Below are positions 8,462-16,491 of a stretch of DNA of 35,363 nucleotides, one piece after another (within the stretch, counting starts at the first letter, position 1; each line of letters starts with the position of its first letter). Origin of the DNA: Mycobacterium sp. 852002-51971_SCH5477799-a (GTDB taxonomy: Bacteria > Actinomycetota > Actinomycetes > Mycobacteriales > Mycobacteriaceae). The notes below the pieces were generated by a model. It saw only the letters and a list, made by a program, of their open reading frames with translations. It did no database searches and was not told the origin of the DNA. Location: the NCBI RefSeq assembly GCF_001667145.1, contig NZ_LZIF01000037.1:1-35363 (forward strand), in the 5' to 3' direction. The translations under genes and the position numbers were made by a program.

Positions 8462-9586
8462 ATGAGAACCAGGGTCGCCGAGATGCTCGGAGTCGAATTC
8501 CCGATCTGCGCCTTCAGCCACTGCCGTGACGTGGTGGCGGCGGTGACCAACGCCGGCGGCTTCGGGGTCCTCGGCGCCACCGCGCACAGTCCCCGGCGTC
8601 TGGAGAGCGAGCTGACCTGGATCGAGGAGCAGACCGGGGGCAAGCCCTACGGAGTCGACCTGCTCCTTCCGCCCAAATACGTTGGCGCCGAGCAAGGCGG
8701 CATCGACACGAAACAGGCCCGCACCCTGCTGCCCGACGAGCATCGCGCGTTCGTCGAGGACCTCCTGGCCCGCTACGGCATCACGGCGCCCGCCGAGGAG
8801 TCGCGCGGCTCGACGGGCGGCCTGAGCATCTCGCCCAAGATGTACGAGCCGCTGCTCGACGTCGCCTTCTCCAGCAACATCCGGCTGATCGCCAGCGCGC
8901 TCGGGCCGCCTCCGGCGGACGTCGTCCGCCGGGCACACGACCACGACGTGCTGGTGGCCGCGCTTGCGGGCACCACCCGGCATGCGCAACGGCACGCCGA
9001 CGCGGGTGTCGACCTGATCGTGGCGCAAGGCACCGAGGCGGGCGGTCACACCGGCGAGGTCTCGACGATGGTCTTGGTACCCGAGGTCGTCGATGCCGTG
9101 GCGCCGGTGCCCGTCCTCGCCGCCGGTGGAATCGCCCGTGGCCGCCAGATCGCCGCGGCGCTGGCCCTGGGCGCCGAGGGCGTGTGGTGCGGCTCGGTGT
9201 GGCTGACCACCGAAGAAGCCGAGACGGTACCCGTAGTCAAGGAGAAATTCCTGGCCGCCAGTTCGTCGGACACGGTGCGATCGCGTTCGATGACGGGCAA
9301 GCCGGCACGGATGTTGCGCACGGCCTGGACCGACGAGTGGGAGCGGCCGGAAAACCCCGACCCGCTGGGCATGCCGTTGCAGACCGCGCTGATCACCGAG
9401 CCCCAGGTGCGCATCAATCAAGCCGCCGCCCACCAGGGCGCCAAGGCGCGTGAGCTGGCCACCTACTTCGTCGGGCAGGTGGTGGGCTCGCTCGACCGGG
9501 TCCGCCCGACGCGCTCCGTGGTACTCGACATGGTCGACGAGTTCATCGACGCCATCGGCCGGCTCGACGGCCTGGTCGAGAAGTGA
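8462..9586 (+). CDS. Nitronate monooxygenase (2-nitropropane dioxygenase family), FMN-dependent
   Basis: This 374-residue TIM-barrel flavoprotein starts with the characteristic RVAEMLGVEFPICAFS. It contains VTNAGGFGVLGA near residues 34-45 and the FMN-phosphate region GTEAGGHTG (190-198). VPVLAAGGIARGRQIAAALALGAEGV follows, split between two beta-alpha units of the barrel. Family members oxidise alkyl nitronates such as propionate-3-nitronate to carbonyl compounds with O2, although many mycobacterial paralogues have no proven substrate. It corresponds in position to Rv1533 of M. tuberculosis. The mRNA appears leaderless. The TetR gene that I recall next to it in M. tuberculosis (Rv1534) is absent here. 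Confidence 0.88.
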   Translation: MRTRVAEMLGVEFPICAFSHCRDVVAAVTNAGGFGVLGATAHSPRRLESELTWIEEQTGGKPYGVDLLLPPKYVGAEQGGIDTKQARTLLPDEHRAFVEDLLARYGITAPAEESRGSTGGLSISPKMYEPLLDVAFSSNIRLIASALGPPPADVVRRAHDHDVLVAALAGTTRHAQRHADAGVDLIVAQGTEAGGHTGEVSTMVLVPEVVDAVAPVPVLAAGGIARGRQIAAALALGAEGVWCGSVWLTTEEAETVPVVKEKFLAASSSDTVRSRSMTGKPARMLRTAWTDEWERPENPDPLGMPLQTALITEPQVRINQAAAHQGAKARELATYFVGQVVGSLDRVRPTRSVVLDMVDEFIDAIGRLDGLVEK

Positions 9587-9731
9587 CTCGCGGGGCCGGG
9601 CCAACCGCGCGGAATTGACGGATTCCTGACGGCCGACGCGCGTATGCCCAGGTCAACACCGTGAATCTGGCCGAATGCTGTGTGCGCCCCTAATGATTGC
9701 GTACAGAATCTCCGACACGCCATCCAGGGAT

Positions 9732-9760
9732 TTGACCGCGCCATACCCGTCGTGCATTAT
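9732..9760 (+). promoter_or_regulatory. Promoter of the M-box leader (TTGACC, 17-nt spacer, CATTAT)
   Basis: The -35 TTGACC (9732-9737) and -10 CATTAT (9755-9760) are exactly 17 nt apart. The predicted start near 9767 lies just before the first conserved M-box helix. Confidence 0.6.
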
Positions 9761-9774
9761 CGGTCCGGTAAGCA

Positions 9775-9946
9775 CCTCGTTAGGTGAGGCGTCTACACGA
9801 ATACAGGCCACTGACCCCGAACGTCGAAAGACGCCCCGGGTCAGGACAGCTCCTCCCGGCTTAAGGGTTGAGCCCAGGTGGCTTCCGCTCGGATTGTTTG
9901 TCCGGGCCAGGACACGTCGTGTGGTGCCGAAGCTCTGACGAGAGGG
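9775..9946 (+). ncRNA. M-box (ykoK) magnesium riboswitch
   Basis: Conserved M-box blocks occur in order on this strand: GTTAGGTGAGGC at 9779-9790, ATACAGGCCACTGACCCC at 9801-9818, GTCGAAAGACGCC at 9823-9835, and the 3' strand GCCGAAGCTCTGACGAGAGG around 9926-9945. They resemble the Bacillus subtilis mgtE leader blocks (GTTAGGTGAGGCTCC, GCTGCTGCCC, GTCCAAAGACGCC, GCTAAAGCTCT). M-box RNAs compact when Mg2+ binds and usually switch off Mg2+ transport genes. M. tuberculosis is known to have M-boxes before Rv1535 and Rv1806 (PE20). Here the element precedes an Rv1535-like gene, with about 285 nt in between. No U-tract terminator follows, so the output may be translational or Rho-dependent. Confidence 0.9.
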
Positions 9947-9997
9947 GTGCGGTTCGCCGGCGGTCGTCGGGTTCTGCTCCTTTGCTGCGCATAGATT

Positions 9998-10016
9998 GCA
10001 TGCGGCCCGCGCATGC
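9998..10016 (+). promoter_or_regulatory. Hairpin downstream of the M-box, possible expression platform
   Basis: Perfect 7-bp stem GCATGCG / CGCATGC with loop GCCCG. It lies about 50 nt after the aptamer and 12 nt before the Shine-Dalgarno of the small ORF. There is no T-run, so classical intrinsic termination is unlikely. Confidence 0.45.
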
Positions 10017-10044
10017 GTCGTGACCGCGAGGAGGTGAGGGACAC

Positions 10045-10125
10045 ATGGCTTCGAGCGATAGTCCGGACCGAAGTCCGAACGGTGTTTCGTCCCGATCCGG
10101 TCTCCGGCGCGACCTTCTCGGCTGA
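10045..10125 (+). CDS. Upstream small ORF (26 codons) in the M-box leader
   Basis: This ATG is preceded by a perfect AGGAGG (10029-10034) at 10-nt spacing, a stronger site than most genes in the window have. It encodes MASSDSPDRSPNGV followed by SSRSGLRRDLLG and a TGA, a serine- and arginine-rich peptide with no signal or membrane segment. It sits between the riboswitch and the 81-codon gene, so it could couple riboswitch folding to downstream translation or to Rho access. The ribosome-binding site is clear. That the peptide is made, or matters, is inference. Confidence 0.5.
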   Translation: MASSDSPDRSPNGVSSRSGLRRDLLG

Positions 10126-10231
10126 GTCGCCGCCACGCTAAGTCGTTATAGGCCAAGCGTTCTGAGATCACAGGGACGGGACACCTCAGTCCGATCAGTC
10201 CCCGTTGGATCTCCCCTCTAGGAGGCGAAAA
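10126..10231 (+). promoter_or_regulatory. Leader segment before the Rv1535-like gene, with overlapping small hairpins
   Basis: CTGAG (10162-10166) can pair with CTCAG (10185-10189), and GGGAC (10173-10177) with GTCCC (10198-10202). The two stems interleave, so they are alternatives. CCTC (10215-10218) can pair with GAGG (10222-10225) inside the AGGAGG Shine-Dalgarno of the next gene. The arrangement would allow translational switching. Confidence 0.35.
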
Positions 10232-10477
10232 ATGACCGCAGCTTTCTACGACGACGCAATGACCGTAGCGCCCGCCCGCACGCTGACCGTTGTGCGCGAC
10301 ACCGGCACCTTCCCGGCGCCCGCTCCCGCTCCCGAGGCGCGCCGCCGGGCGGACAACCCGCAGTTCGGCGCTGGCGGCGACCTGCTAGTGGACGGCGCCG
10401 CGCGCCTGTTGAGCGTGCCGCTGCGTCACGTGTACGCCGCGCTGTGGCGCGTTGGCGTCCTCGAAGTGCGAGGCTGA
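10232..10477 (+). CDS. Conserved mycobacterial small protein, Rv1535-like, under M-box control
   Basis: This 81-residue protein starts MTAAFYDDAMTVAPARTLTV, with AGGAGG at 10220-10225 ending 6 nt before the ATG. It has a proline/alanine-rich middle (FPAPAPAPEARRRAD) and a C-terminal segment GAARLLSVPLRHVYAALWRVGVLEV that could form one amphipathic helix. No signal peptide and no clear transmembrane helix is seen. It corresponds in position and size to Rv1535 of M. tuberculosis, which is conserved, of unknown function and preceded by an M-box. Control by Mg2+ suggests a role in Mg2+ homeostasis or in adaptation to Mg2+ limitation, but nothing in the protein shows that. A strong hairpin follows it. 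Confidence 0.8.
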   Translation: MTAAFYDDAMTVAPARTLTVVRDTGTFPAPAPAPEARRRADNPQFGAGGDLLVDGAARLLSVPLRHVYAALWRVGVLEVRG

Positions 10478-10511
10478 AGGCCGAACTTCGATGGACGTCG
10501 AGAGTCCTGCT

Positions 10512-10563
10512 CCAAGGGGTCGCCCGGGCGCAGCGGTAGTTCTGCGCCCAGGCGACCCCTTGG
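10512..10563 (+). terminator. Strong 22-bp hairpin after the Rv1535-like gene
   Basis: The left arm is 10512-10533 and the right arm 10542-10563. All 22 positions pair except one C-A mismatch (10525 with 10550), around loop CGGTAGTT. No T-run follows, as in many mycobacterial terminators. It lies 34 nt after the stop codon and 26 nt before the ileS -10, so it insulates the two riboswitch units. Confidence 0.8.
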
Positions 10564-10589
10564 GGTGCGCCCGGATTTGCGGGTCTTCG

Positions 10590-10595
10590 TAGAAT
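10590..10595 (+). promoter_or_regulatory. Likely -10 element (TAGAAT) of the ileS leader
   Basis: TAGAAT fits the mycobacterial TAnnnT consensus and lies just before the T-box stem I. The predicted start is near 10602. No convincing -35 is seen. Confidence 0.5.
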
Positions 10596-10601
10596 CGTTT
10601 T

Positions 10602-10803
10602 ATCGGCGTCGATCCGGCCATCACCGGGGAGCCTTCGGAAGAACAGCCGTCGGCGGCTCAGTAGAACCGAACGGGTAGGCCCGTCACAGCCGTGATCGAG
10701 TGGCCACGCGAAAGCGCGGCAAGCGGGGTGGTACCGCGGCGCTCGCGCAGCCAGCGCGTCGTCGTCCCCGGTTTGCACCGTGGCACAGGAGACAACGCGC
10801 ATA
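10602..10803 (+). ncRNA. T-box riboswitch (translational, ileS type)
   Basis: The leader contains the isoleucine specifier ATC at 10620-10622 in GGCCATCACCGGGGAGC. The T-box bulge sequence GGGGTGGTACCGCG lies at 10725-10738. Its GGTGG can pair with the free NCCA end of uncharged tRNA-Ile. The antisequestrator can form between CGGGG (10724-10728) and CCCCG (10766-10770), closing further with GCGGCG against CGTCGT. There is no terminator. The Shine-Dalgarno AGGAGA (10787-10792) lies right after the element. This fits the actinobacterial class of ileS T-boxes, which control translation by hiding or freeing the ribosome-binding site. Uncharged tRNA-Ile would raise IleRS synthesis. Confidence 0.9.
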
Positions 10804-13800
10804 GTGACCGACAACGCCGACGTCAACACGTACCCCAAGCCGGCCGGCGGAGCGCCCGACTTTCCCGCGCTCGAGCTCGAGGTGCTCGACTACTGGGCCC
10901 GCGACGACACCTTCCGGGCCAGCATCGCGCGGCGCGACGGCGCACCGGAATACGTGTTCTACGACGGGCCGCCGTTCGCCAACGGGCTGCCGCATTACGG
11001 ACACCTGCTCACCGGCTACGTCAAGGACATCGTCCCGCGCTACCGCACGATGCGCGGGTACAAGGTGGAGCGCCGCTTCGGCTGGGACACCCACGGGCTG
11101 CCGGCCGAACTGGAAGTCGAGCGCCAGCTGGGCATCACCGACAAATCGCAGATCGACGACATGGGCATCGCCGCGTTCAACGACGCGTGCCGCGCCTCGG
11201 TGCTGCGCTACACCGACGAGTGGCAGGCCTACGTCACCCGCCAGGCGCGCTGGGTCGACTTCGACAACGACTACAAGACGCTCGATCTGCCCTACATGGA
11301 GTCGGTGATCTGGGCGTTCAAACAGCTGTGGGACAAGGGCCTGGCCTACGAGGGCTACCGGGTGTTGCCGTACTGCTGGCGCGACGAAACGCCGCTGTCC
11401 AACCACGAATTGAGGATGGACGACGACGTGTACCAGAGCCGCCAGGACCCGGCCCTCACGGTCGGATTCAAGGTGGTCGGCGGACAGCTGGACGGGGCCC
11501 ACCTGCTGGTGTGGACGACGACACCGTGGACCCTGCCGTCCAACCTCGCGGTCGCCGTCAACCCCGACGTGACCTACGTCGAGGTCAAGGCCGAGGGCAG
11601 GCGTTTCGTCCTCGCGCAACCGAGACTGGCCGCCTACGCCCGCGAATTGGGCGAAGAACCGGAGATCGTGGCCACCTATCTCGGTGCCGATCTGCTGGGC
11701 ACCCGCTACCTGCCGCCGTTCCCGTATTTCATGGAGACGGCCAACGCATTTCAGGTCCTGCCCGGCGACTTTGTCACCACCGAGGACGGTACCGGCATCG
11801 TGCACATGGCGCCGGCCTATGGCGAGGACGACATGGCGACCACCGACAAAGTCGGTATCGCCCCGGTCACCCCGGTCGATTCCAAGGGGCGATTCGACGC
11901 AGGAGTCCCGGATTACCAGGGGCAGCACGTCTTTGACGCCAACCCGCACATCATCCGCGACCTGAAGAACGGTAGCGGTCCGGCCGCGGCCAACGGCGCG
12001 GTGCTGCTTCGCCACGAAACCTACGAGCACCCATATCCGCACTGCTGGCGCTGCCGCAATCCGCTGATCTATCGGGCGGTGTCATCGTGGTTCGTCGCTG
12101 TCACCGAATTCCGGGACCGCATGGTCGAACTCAACCAGCGGATCACCTGGTACCCCGAACATGTCAAGGACGGCCAGTTCGGCAAGTGGCTGCAGGGCGC
12201 CCGCGACTGGTCGATCTCGCGAAACCGCTACTGGGGCACTCCGATTCCGGTGTGGAAGTCCGACGACCCCGCCTACCCGAGAATCGACGTCTATGGCAGC
12301 CTCGACGAACTCGAGCGCGACTTCGGGGTGCGGCCCGCCAACCTGCACCGGCCCTTCATCGACGAACTGACCCGGCCCAACCCCGACGACCCGACCGGGG
12401 CCAGCACGATGCGGCGCATCCCCGACGTGCTCGACGTGTGGTTCGACTCGGGTTCGATGCCGTACGCCCAGGTGCACTACCCGTTCGAGAACTCCGAGTG
12501 GTTCGACAGCCACTACCCGGGCGACTTCATCGTCGAATACATCGGGCAGACCCGCGGCTGGTTCTACACCCTGCACGTGCTGGCCACCGCGCTGTTCGAC
12601 CGCCCCGCCTTCAAAACCTGTGTGGCACATGGCATCGTGCTGGGCTCCGATGGCCAGAAGATGAGCAAGTCGCTGCGCAACTATCCCGACGTCAGCGAGG
12701 TGTTCGACCGCGACGGCTCCGACGCCATGCGCTGGTTCCTGATGGCCTCGCCGATTTTGCGCGGGGGCAACCTCATCGTCACCGAGCAGGGCATCCGCGA
12801 CGGTGTGCGCCAGGTGCTGTTGCCGTTCTGGAACGCCTACAGCTTCCTGGCCCTCTACGCGCCCAAAACCGGTACCTGGCGCACCGATTCGACGCAGGTG
12901 CTGGACCGCTACATCCTGGCCAAGCTCGCCGAGCTGCGCGACGACCTGACCCACGAGATGGACACCTGCGATATCTCGCGGGCCTGCGAGCAGCTGCGTC
13001 AGTTCACCGAGGCGCTGACGAACTGGTATGTGCGACGGTCGCGTTCGCGATTCTGGCAGGAGGATGTCGATGCCATCGACACCTTGCACACCGTGCTGGA
13101 GGTGACCGCGCGGCTGGCCGCGCCGCTACTTCCCTCGGTGACCGAGATCGTCTGGCGCGGCCTGACCTCCCAACGGTCGGTGCACCTGACCGATTGGCCG
13201 CAAGACGGGGACGTGCCCGCCGACCCCGACCTGGTCGCCGCGATGGATCAGGTCCGCGAGGTCTGCTCGGCCGCATCCTCGTTGCGCAAGGCCAAGAAGC
13301 TGCGGGTGCGACTGCCGCTGCCGAAACTTACGGTGGCGGTGGACAATCCGCAGCGACTGGAGCCGTTCGTCGACCTCATCGCCGACGAACTCAACGTCAA
13401 GAGCGTGGAGCTGACCGACGCGATCGGCACCTACGGCCGCTTCGAGCTCACCGTGAACGCGCGGGTCGCCGGGCCACGGCTGGGCAAGGACGTGCAGGCG
13501 GCGATCAAGGCGGTCAAGGCGGGGGAGGGCGTCGTCAATCCGGACGGCACGCTGAGCGCCGGACCCGCGGTGCTGCAACCCGAGGAATACAGCTCCCGCC
13601 TGGTCGCCGCCGACCCGGAATTCACCGCGGCCTTGCCCGACGGGGCGGGCCTGGTGGTGCTGGACGGCACGGTGACCGCCGAACTCGAAGCCGAAGGTTG
13701 GGCCAAGGACCGGATCCGCGAGCTGCAGGAGCTGCGCAAGTCGTCGGGTCTGGATGTGTCCGACCGGATTTCGGTGGTGATGGCGGTACCCGGCGAGCGC

Positions 13801-13929
13801 GCCGACTGGGCGCGCGCCCACCGCGACCTCATCGCGGGTGAAATCCTGGCCACCAGTTTCGAATTCGGCAATCCGGCGGACGGGGCCGAGATCGGTGACG
13901 GCGTGTGGGTGAGCATCGTCAAGGCGTAG
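10804..13929 (+). CDS. ileS: Isoleucyl-tRNA synthetase
   Basis: This class I aminoacyl-tRNA synthetase of 1,041 residues attaches isoleucine to tRNA-Ile and edits valine. The HIGH-type signature is HYGH at residues 64-67, and KMSKS lies at 619-623. GWDTHGLP, the CP1 editing-domain region [11 protein letters not shown] and [14 protein letters not shown] are all present, followed by an anticodon-binding region and a long C-terminal domain. The sequence and length fit the eukaryote-like IleRS type that mycobacteria carry, which is associated with intrinsic mupirocin tolerance. The GTG at 10804 is chosen because AGGAGA precedes it by 11 nt and because the protein then starts VTDNA, as homologues do. 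The in-frame GTG at 10780 lies upstream of the Shine-Dalgarno and is unlikely. Its stop is 15 nt from that of the convergent gene. Confidence 0.97.
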   Translation: MTDNADVNTYPKPAGGAPDFPALELEVLDYWARDDTFRASIARRDGAPEYVFYDGPPFANGLPHYGHLLTGYVKDIVPRYRTMRGYKVERRFGWDTHGLPAELEVERQLGITDKSQIDDMGIAAFNDACRASVLRYTDEWQAYVTRQARWVDFDNDYKTLDLPYMESVIWAFKQLWDKGLAYEGYRVLPYCWRDETPLSNHELRMDDDVYQSRQDPALTVGFKVVGGQLDGAHLLVWTTTPWTLPSNLAVAVNPDVTYVEVKAEGRRFVLAQPRLAAYARELGEEPEIVATYLGADLLGTRYLPPFPYFMETANAFQVLPGDFVTTEDGTGIVHMAPAYGEDDMATTDKVGIAPVTPVDSKGRFDAGVPDYQGQHVFDANPHIIRDLKNGSGPAAANGAVLLRHETYEHPYPHCWRCRNPLIYRAVSSWFVAVTEFRDRMVELNQRITWYPEHVKDGQFGKWLQGARDWSISRNRYWGTPIPVWKSDDPAYPRIDVYGSLDELERDFGVRPANLHRPFIDELTRPNPDDPTGASTMRRIPDVLDVWFDSGSMPYAQVHYPFENSEWFDSHYPGDFIVEYIGQTRGWFYTLHVLATALFDRPAFKTCVAHGIVLGSDGQKMSKSLRNYPDVSEVFDRDGSDAMRWFLMASPILRGGNLIVTEQGIRDGVRQVLLPFWNAYSFLALYAPKTGTWRTDSTQVLDRYILAKLAELRDDLTHEMDTCDISRACEQLRQFTEALTNWYVRRSRSRFWQEDVDAIDTLHTVLEVTARLAAPLLPSVTEIVWRGLTSQRSVHLTDWPQDGDVPADPDLVAAMDQVREVCSAASSLRKAKKLRVRLPLPKLTVAVDNPQRLEPFVDLIADELNVKSVELTDAIGTYGRFELTVNARVAGPRLGKDVQAAIKAVKAGEGVVNPDGTLSAGPAVLQPEEYSSRLVAADPEFTAALPDGAGLVVLDGTVTAELEAEGWAKDRIRELQELRKSSGLDVSDRISVVMAVPGERADWARAHRDLIAGEILATSFEFGNPADGAEIGDGVWVSIVKA

Positions 13930-13944
13930 CCGGCCCGGAAACGC

Positions 13945-14466
13945 TCAGGCGCGGTGTTGCAGCGCCCGCTGAGCATGCGGCCAGAACGGCATGCCGGCCA
14001 CCACGGTCGCGCCGGTGGCGATGACTCCGACCGCGACGTCCACGCTCTTGCGGCCATCCGATGCCCAGTAGACGTCCTTGAGGTCCAACAGCAGCGCCAG
14101 CTCGTCGACGATCATGGCGTTCGCGGCGCCGTACGCCACCGCGGCCGCGGGATGGCGCCGTTGCGCTTCCGTGCCGCGCAGGCCGATGCCGGCTACCGTC
14201 GCCAGCATGCCGATGCCGATGTTGTAGTGGTGAAAGTGGTTGCCGCCCAGCGACATACCGCCACCGGAAGGTCCATGTCCGGCGCGAATCCAGTGGGTGA
14301 GGCCGCGCAGGCCGGCGAACGTGAGGGTGAACGACGCCCAGGCCAGCACCGTGGTCTGCTCCCCGGGTTGCAGCCGCTGGTTCCATTGATGACGCAACCG
14401 CGCCCACCGCGTCGAGGGCGGCGAGCCCCCGGACGAAACGGCCGTGTCGCCGGGCCGGGTGTCCAT
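13945..14466 (-). CDS. Conserved membrane protein of unknown function
   Basis: This 173-residue protein has three or four hydrophobic segments (around AWASFTLTFAGL, IGIGMLATVAGIGL, AVAYGAANAMIV and VAVGVIATGATVV). Two conserved-looking polar patches stand out: NHFHHYNIG, with three histidines, and DELALLLDLKDVYW. Histidine and acidic residues next to membrane helices could bind a metal, but that is conjecture. I recall actinobacterial membrane proteins sharing the HxHH and DExAxxLxLxDVYW patterns, none with an assigned function. The ATG overlaps the TAA of the upstream methyltransferase gene by one base (TAATG), so the two are translationally coupled and probably work together. Confidence 0.75.
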   Translation of the reverse strand: MDTRPGDTAVSSGGSPPSTRWARLRHQWNQRLQPGEQTTVLAWASFTLTFAGLRGLTHWIRAGHGPSGGGMSLGGNHFHHYNIGIGMLATVAGIGLRGTEAQRRHPAAAVAYGAANAMIVDELALLLDLKDVYWASDGRKSVDVAVGVIATGATVVAGMPFWPHAQRALQHRA

Positions 14467-15029
14467 TATTTGACTGCGCGCCAGCGCAGCCGGCCGCCGC
14501 GAACTTCGACCTCGACGCGACCAAAGCCCACCGAGCGCAACCGATCCGGCAGGGTATCCGGTGACACCGTGTTGCACGTGTCTCGCAGATGCAGGATCCG
14601 GAACCACAGCGAGGTCACGCTGTCGCTGCCGGCGAACACGCCGCCGGGGCGCAGAACCCGGAACGCCTCGGCGAACAAGCGGTCCTGCAGCTCGGGCGTC
14701 GGGACGTGATGCAGCATGGTGAACGACACCACCGAGCTGAACTCGTCGGACGGCAATCCCGTCGCGGTGGCGTCGCCGTTGATGATGTGCGCCCGGTCGC
14801 CGTAGAGCCGCTGCAGGCGCTCGGCCATCGGCGGGTCGATCTCCACCGCAGTGAGCCGCGGCGTCTTGTCGACCAGTATTCGCAGGATCGCGCCGTAACC
14901 CGGGCCGATCTCGAGCGTGTTGTCGCCCAAATCCACATCGGCGAGCGCCCACGGCAGCAGATCCTCCTCGACCGCCTTGGCCCAGCGGTTCGAGCTGCAG
15001 ATCCGGCGGTGCGCCAGGTTCATGGCCAT
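14466..15029 (-). CDS. SAM-dependent methyltransferase (class I)
   Basis: This 187-residue Rossmann-fold methyltransferase has motif [10 protein letters not shown] near residues 38-46, the acidic VEID near 61, GDATATGLP, the SFTMLHHV motif and the RVLRPGGVF motif. The product has no recognisable substrate domain and resembles the many small methyltransferases of actinobacteria. The start at 15029 (MAMNLAHRR) is chosen because TAACGT lies on this strand at 15042-15037, 7 nt before the ATG. A longer frame reaching 15146 would run into the divergent polymerase gene. It is coupled to the following membrane protein by a TAATG overlap. Confidence 0.82.
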   Translation of the reverse strand: MAMNLAHRRICSSNRWAKAVEEDLLPWALADVDLGDNTLEIGPGYGAILRILVDKTPRLTAVEIDPPMAERLQRLYGDRAHIINGDATATGLPSDEFSSVVSFTMLHHVPTPELQDRLFAEAFRVLRPGGVFAGSDSVTSLWFRILHLRDTCNTVSPDTLPDRLRSVGFGRVEVEVRGGRLRWRAVK

Positions 15030-15036
15030 GGCGAAA

Positions 15037-15042
15037 ACGTTA
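15037..15042 (-). promoter_or_regulatory. Likely -10 element (TAACGT) of the methyltransferase-membrane protein pair
   Basis: On the minus strand TAACGT ends 7 nt before the ATG at 15029, predicting a leader of about one base. No Shine-Dalgarno is present in between. Confidence 0.45.
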
Positions 15043-15068
15043 GTCCAACTGGCCCTTCGTGTGGGCCC

Positions 15069-15074
15069 TAGCAT
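15069..15074 (+). promoter_or_regulatory. Likely -10 element (TAGCAT) of dinX
   Basis: TAGCAT ends 7 nt before the GTG at 15082, with no Shine-Dalgarno between, so a near-leaderless transcript is predicted. It sits back to back with the -10 of the divergent methyltransferase gene. No LexA box was recognised. Confidence 0.45.
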
Positions 15075-15081
15075 CGAGCCT

Positions 15082-16491
15082 GTGGAGTCGCGGTGGGTGC
15101 TGCACCTGGATATGGATGCGTTTTTCGCCTCCGTCGAGCAACTCACCCGCCCGACGCTGCGTGGGCGTCCGGTGCTCGTCGGCGGGGTGGGCGGGCGCGG
15201 CGTGGTGGCCGGGGCCAGCTACGAGGCCCGAGTGTTCGGGGCGCGTTCTGCCATGCCCATGCACCAGGCTCGCCGGCTGGTCGGTGTGAGTGCGGTGGTG
15301 CTGCCGCCGCGCGGCGTGGTGTACGGGCTGGCCAGCCGGCGCGTCTTCGACACCATTCGCGCCGTAATGCCCGTCGTCGAGCAATTGTCCTTCGACGAGG
15401 GTTTCGGCGAACCCCCCCAGCTCGCCGGGGCGTCCGCCGAGGACGTGGAGGCCTTCTGCGAGGACCTGCGGCGACGGGTCCGCGACGATACCGGTCTGAT
15501 CGCTTCCGTGGGTGCCGGCTCGGGCAAGCAGATCGCCAAGATCGCGTCCGGACTGGCCAAGCCCGACGGGATTCGGGTGGTGCGCCGCGAGGAAGAACGA
15601 CTGCTGCTCGGCGGTCTGCCGGTGCGCCGGCTGTGGGGGATCGGGCCGGTCGCCGAGGAGAGGCTGCATCGTCTCGGCATCGAGACCATCGGCGAACTGG
15701 CCGCGCTGACCGAGGCCGAGGCGGCCAACATTCTGGGCGCCACGATCGGGCCCGCGCTGCACCGGCTGGCGCGTGGCATCGACGACCGCCCCGTTGCCGA
15801 ACGCGCCGAGGCCAAGCAGATCAGCTCCGAATCCACCTTCGCCGCCGACTTGACCAGCCTCGAGCAGTTGCGCGAGGCCATCGAACCGATCGCCGAGCAC
15901 GCCCATCACCGCCTGCTGCGCGACGGCCGCGGCGCGCGCACCGTCACCGTCAAGCTGAAGAAATCCGACATGAGCACGCTGACCCGGTCGGCGACGCTGC
16001 CGTACGCCACCACCGAGGTCGCCGCGCTGGTCGGCATGGCCCGCCGGCTACTGCTCGATCCGCACGAGGTCGGGCCCATCCGCCTTCTCGGGGTGGGCTT
16101 TTCGGGGCTGAGCGACGTGCGCCAGGAATCGTTGTTTCCGGACCTGGAACTGCCGCAGCCGCAATCGGATTCACCGACGGTGCAAACCGCGACCGAGGCC
16201 ATGTATGGACCCGGCGCCCAGGCGGCAGAGTCCGCCGGGTGGCGGATCGGCGACGATGTGGCCCACCGCGAGCTCGGGCACGGCTGGGTGCAGGGCGCGG
16301 GCCACGGCGTGGTCACCGCGCGCTTCGAAACCCGCAGCTCCGGTCCCGGCCCGGCGCGGACGTTTCCCGCCGACGGCGGCGACCTGGTGCGCGCCAACCC
16401 GGTGGATTCACTGGATTGGCCCGATTACACCGGCGGGTTGCAGGCCGAGGCGCTGTCAGCCCCACCGCGCGACGACGTCGTCGACCGGTAG
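15082..16491 (+). CDS. dinX: Y-family DNA polymerase, DinB/Pol IV type
   Basis: This 469-residue translesion polymerase starts [19 protein letters not shown]. The metal-binding aspartate is Asp10, and the second acidic motif SFDE lies at residues 103-106. The helix-hairpin-helix region reads [19 protein letters not shown] and is followed by the little-finger domain. A beta-clamp-binding peptide QESLF occurs at 348-352, as in M. tuberculosis DinB1 (Rv1537). A C-terminal extension of about 115 residues follows, including the [19 protein letters not shown] segment shared with mycobacterial orthologues. The role is error-prone synthesis opposite damaged or misaligned templates. The last 36 bp overlap the 3' end of the convergent ansA. 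Confidence 0.94.
   Translation: MESRWVLHLDMDAFFASVEQLTRPTLRGRPVLVGGVGGRGVVAGASYEARVFGARSAMPMHQARRLVGVSAVVLPPRGVVYGLASRRVFDTIRAVMPVVEQLSFDEGFGEPPQLAGASAEDVEAFCEDLRRRVRDDTGLIASVGAGSGKQIAKIASGLAKPDGIRVVRREEERLLLGGLPVRRLWGIGPVAEERLHRLGIETIGELAALTEAEAANILGATIGPALHRLARGIDDRPVAERAEAKQISSESTFAADLTSLEQLREAIEPIAEHAHHRLLRDGRGARTVTVKLKKSDMSTLTRSATLPYATTEVAALVGMARRLLLDPHEVGPIRLLGVGFSGLSDVRQESLFPDLELPQPQSDSPTVQTATEAMYGPGAQAAESAGWRIGDDVAHRELGHGWVQGAGHGVVTARFETRSSGPGPARTFPADGGDLVRANPVDSLDWPDYTGGLQAEALSAPPRDDVVDR

Noticed and set aside
9653..10171. A 172-codon minus-strand frame across the M-box region
   Set aside because: It runs antisense to a conserved riboswitch and its promoter, and shows no protein family pattern.
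10692..11936. A 414-codon plus-strand frame overlapping the T-box and ileS
   Set aside because: Out of frame with ileS, Arg-rich, and begins inside a structured RNA element.
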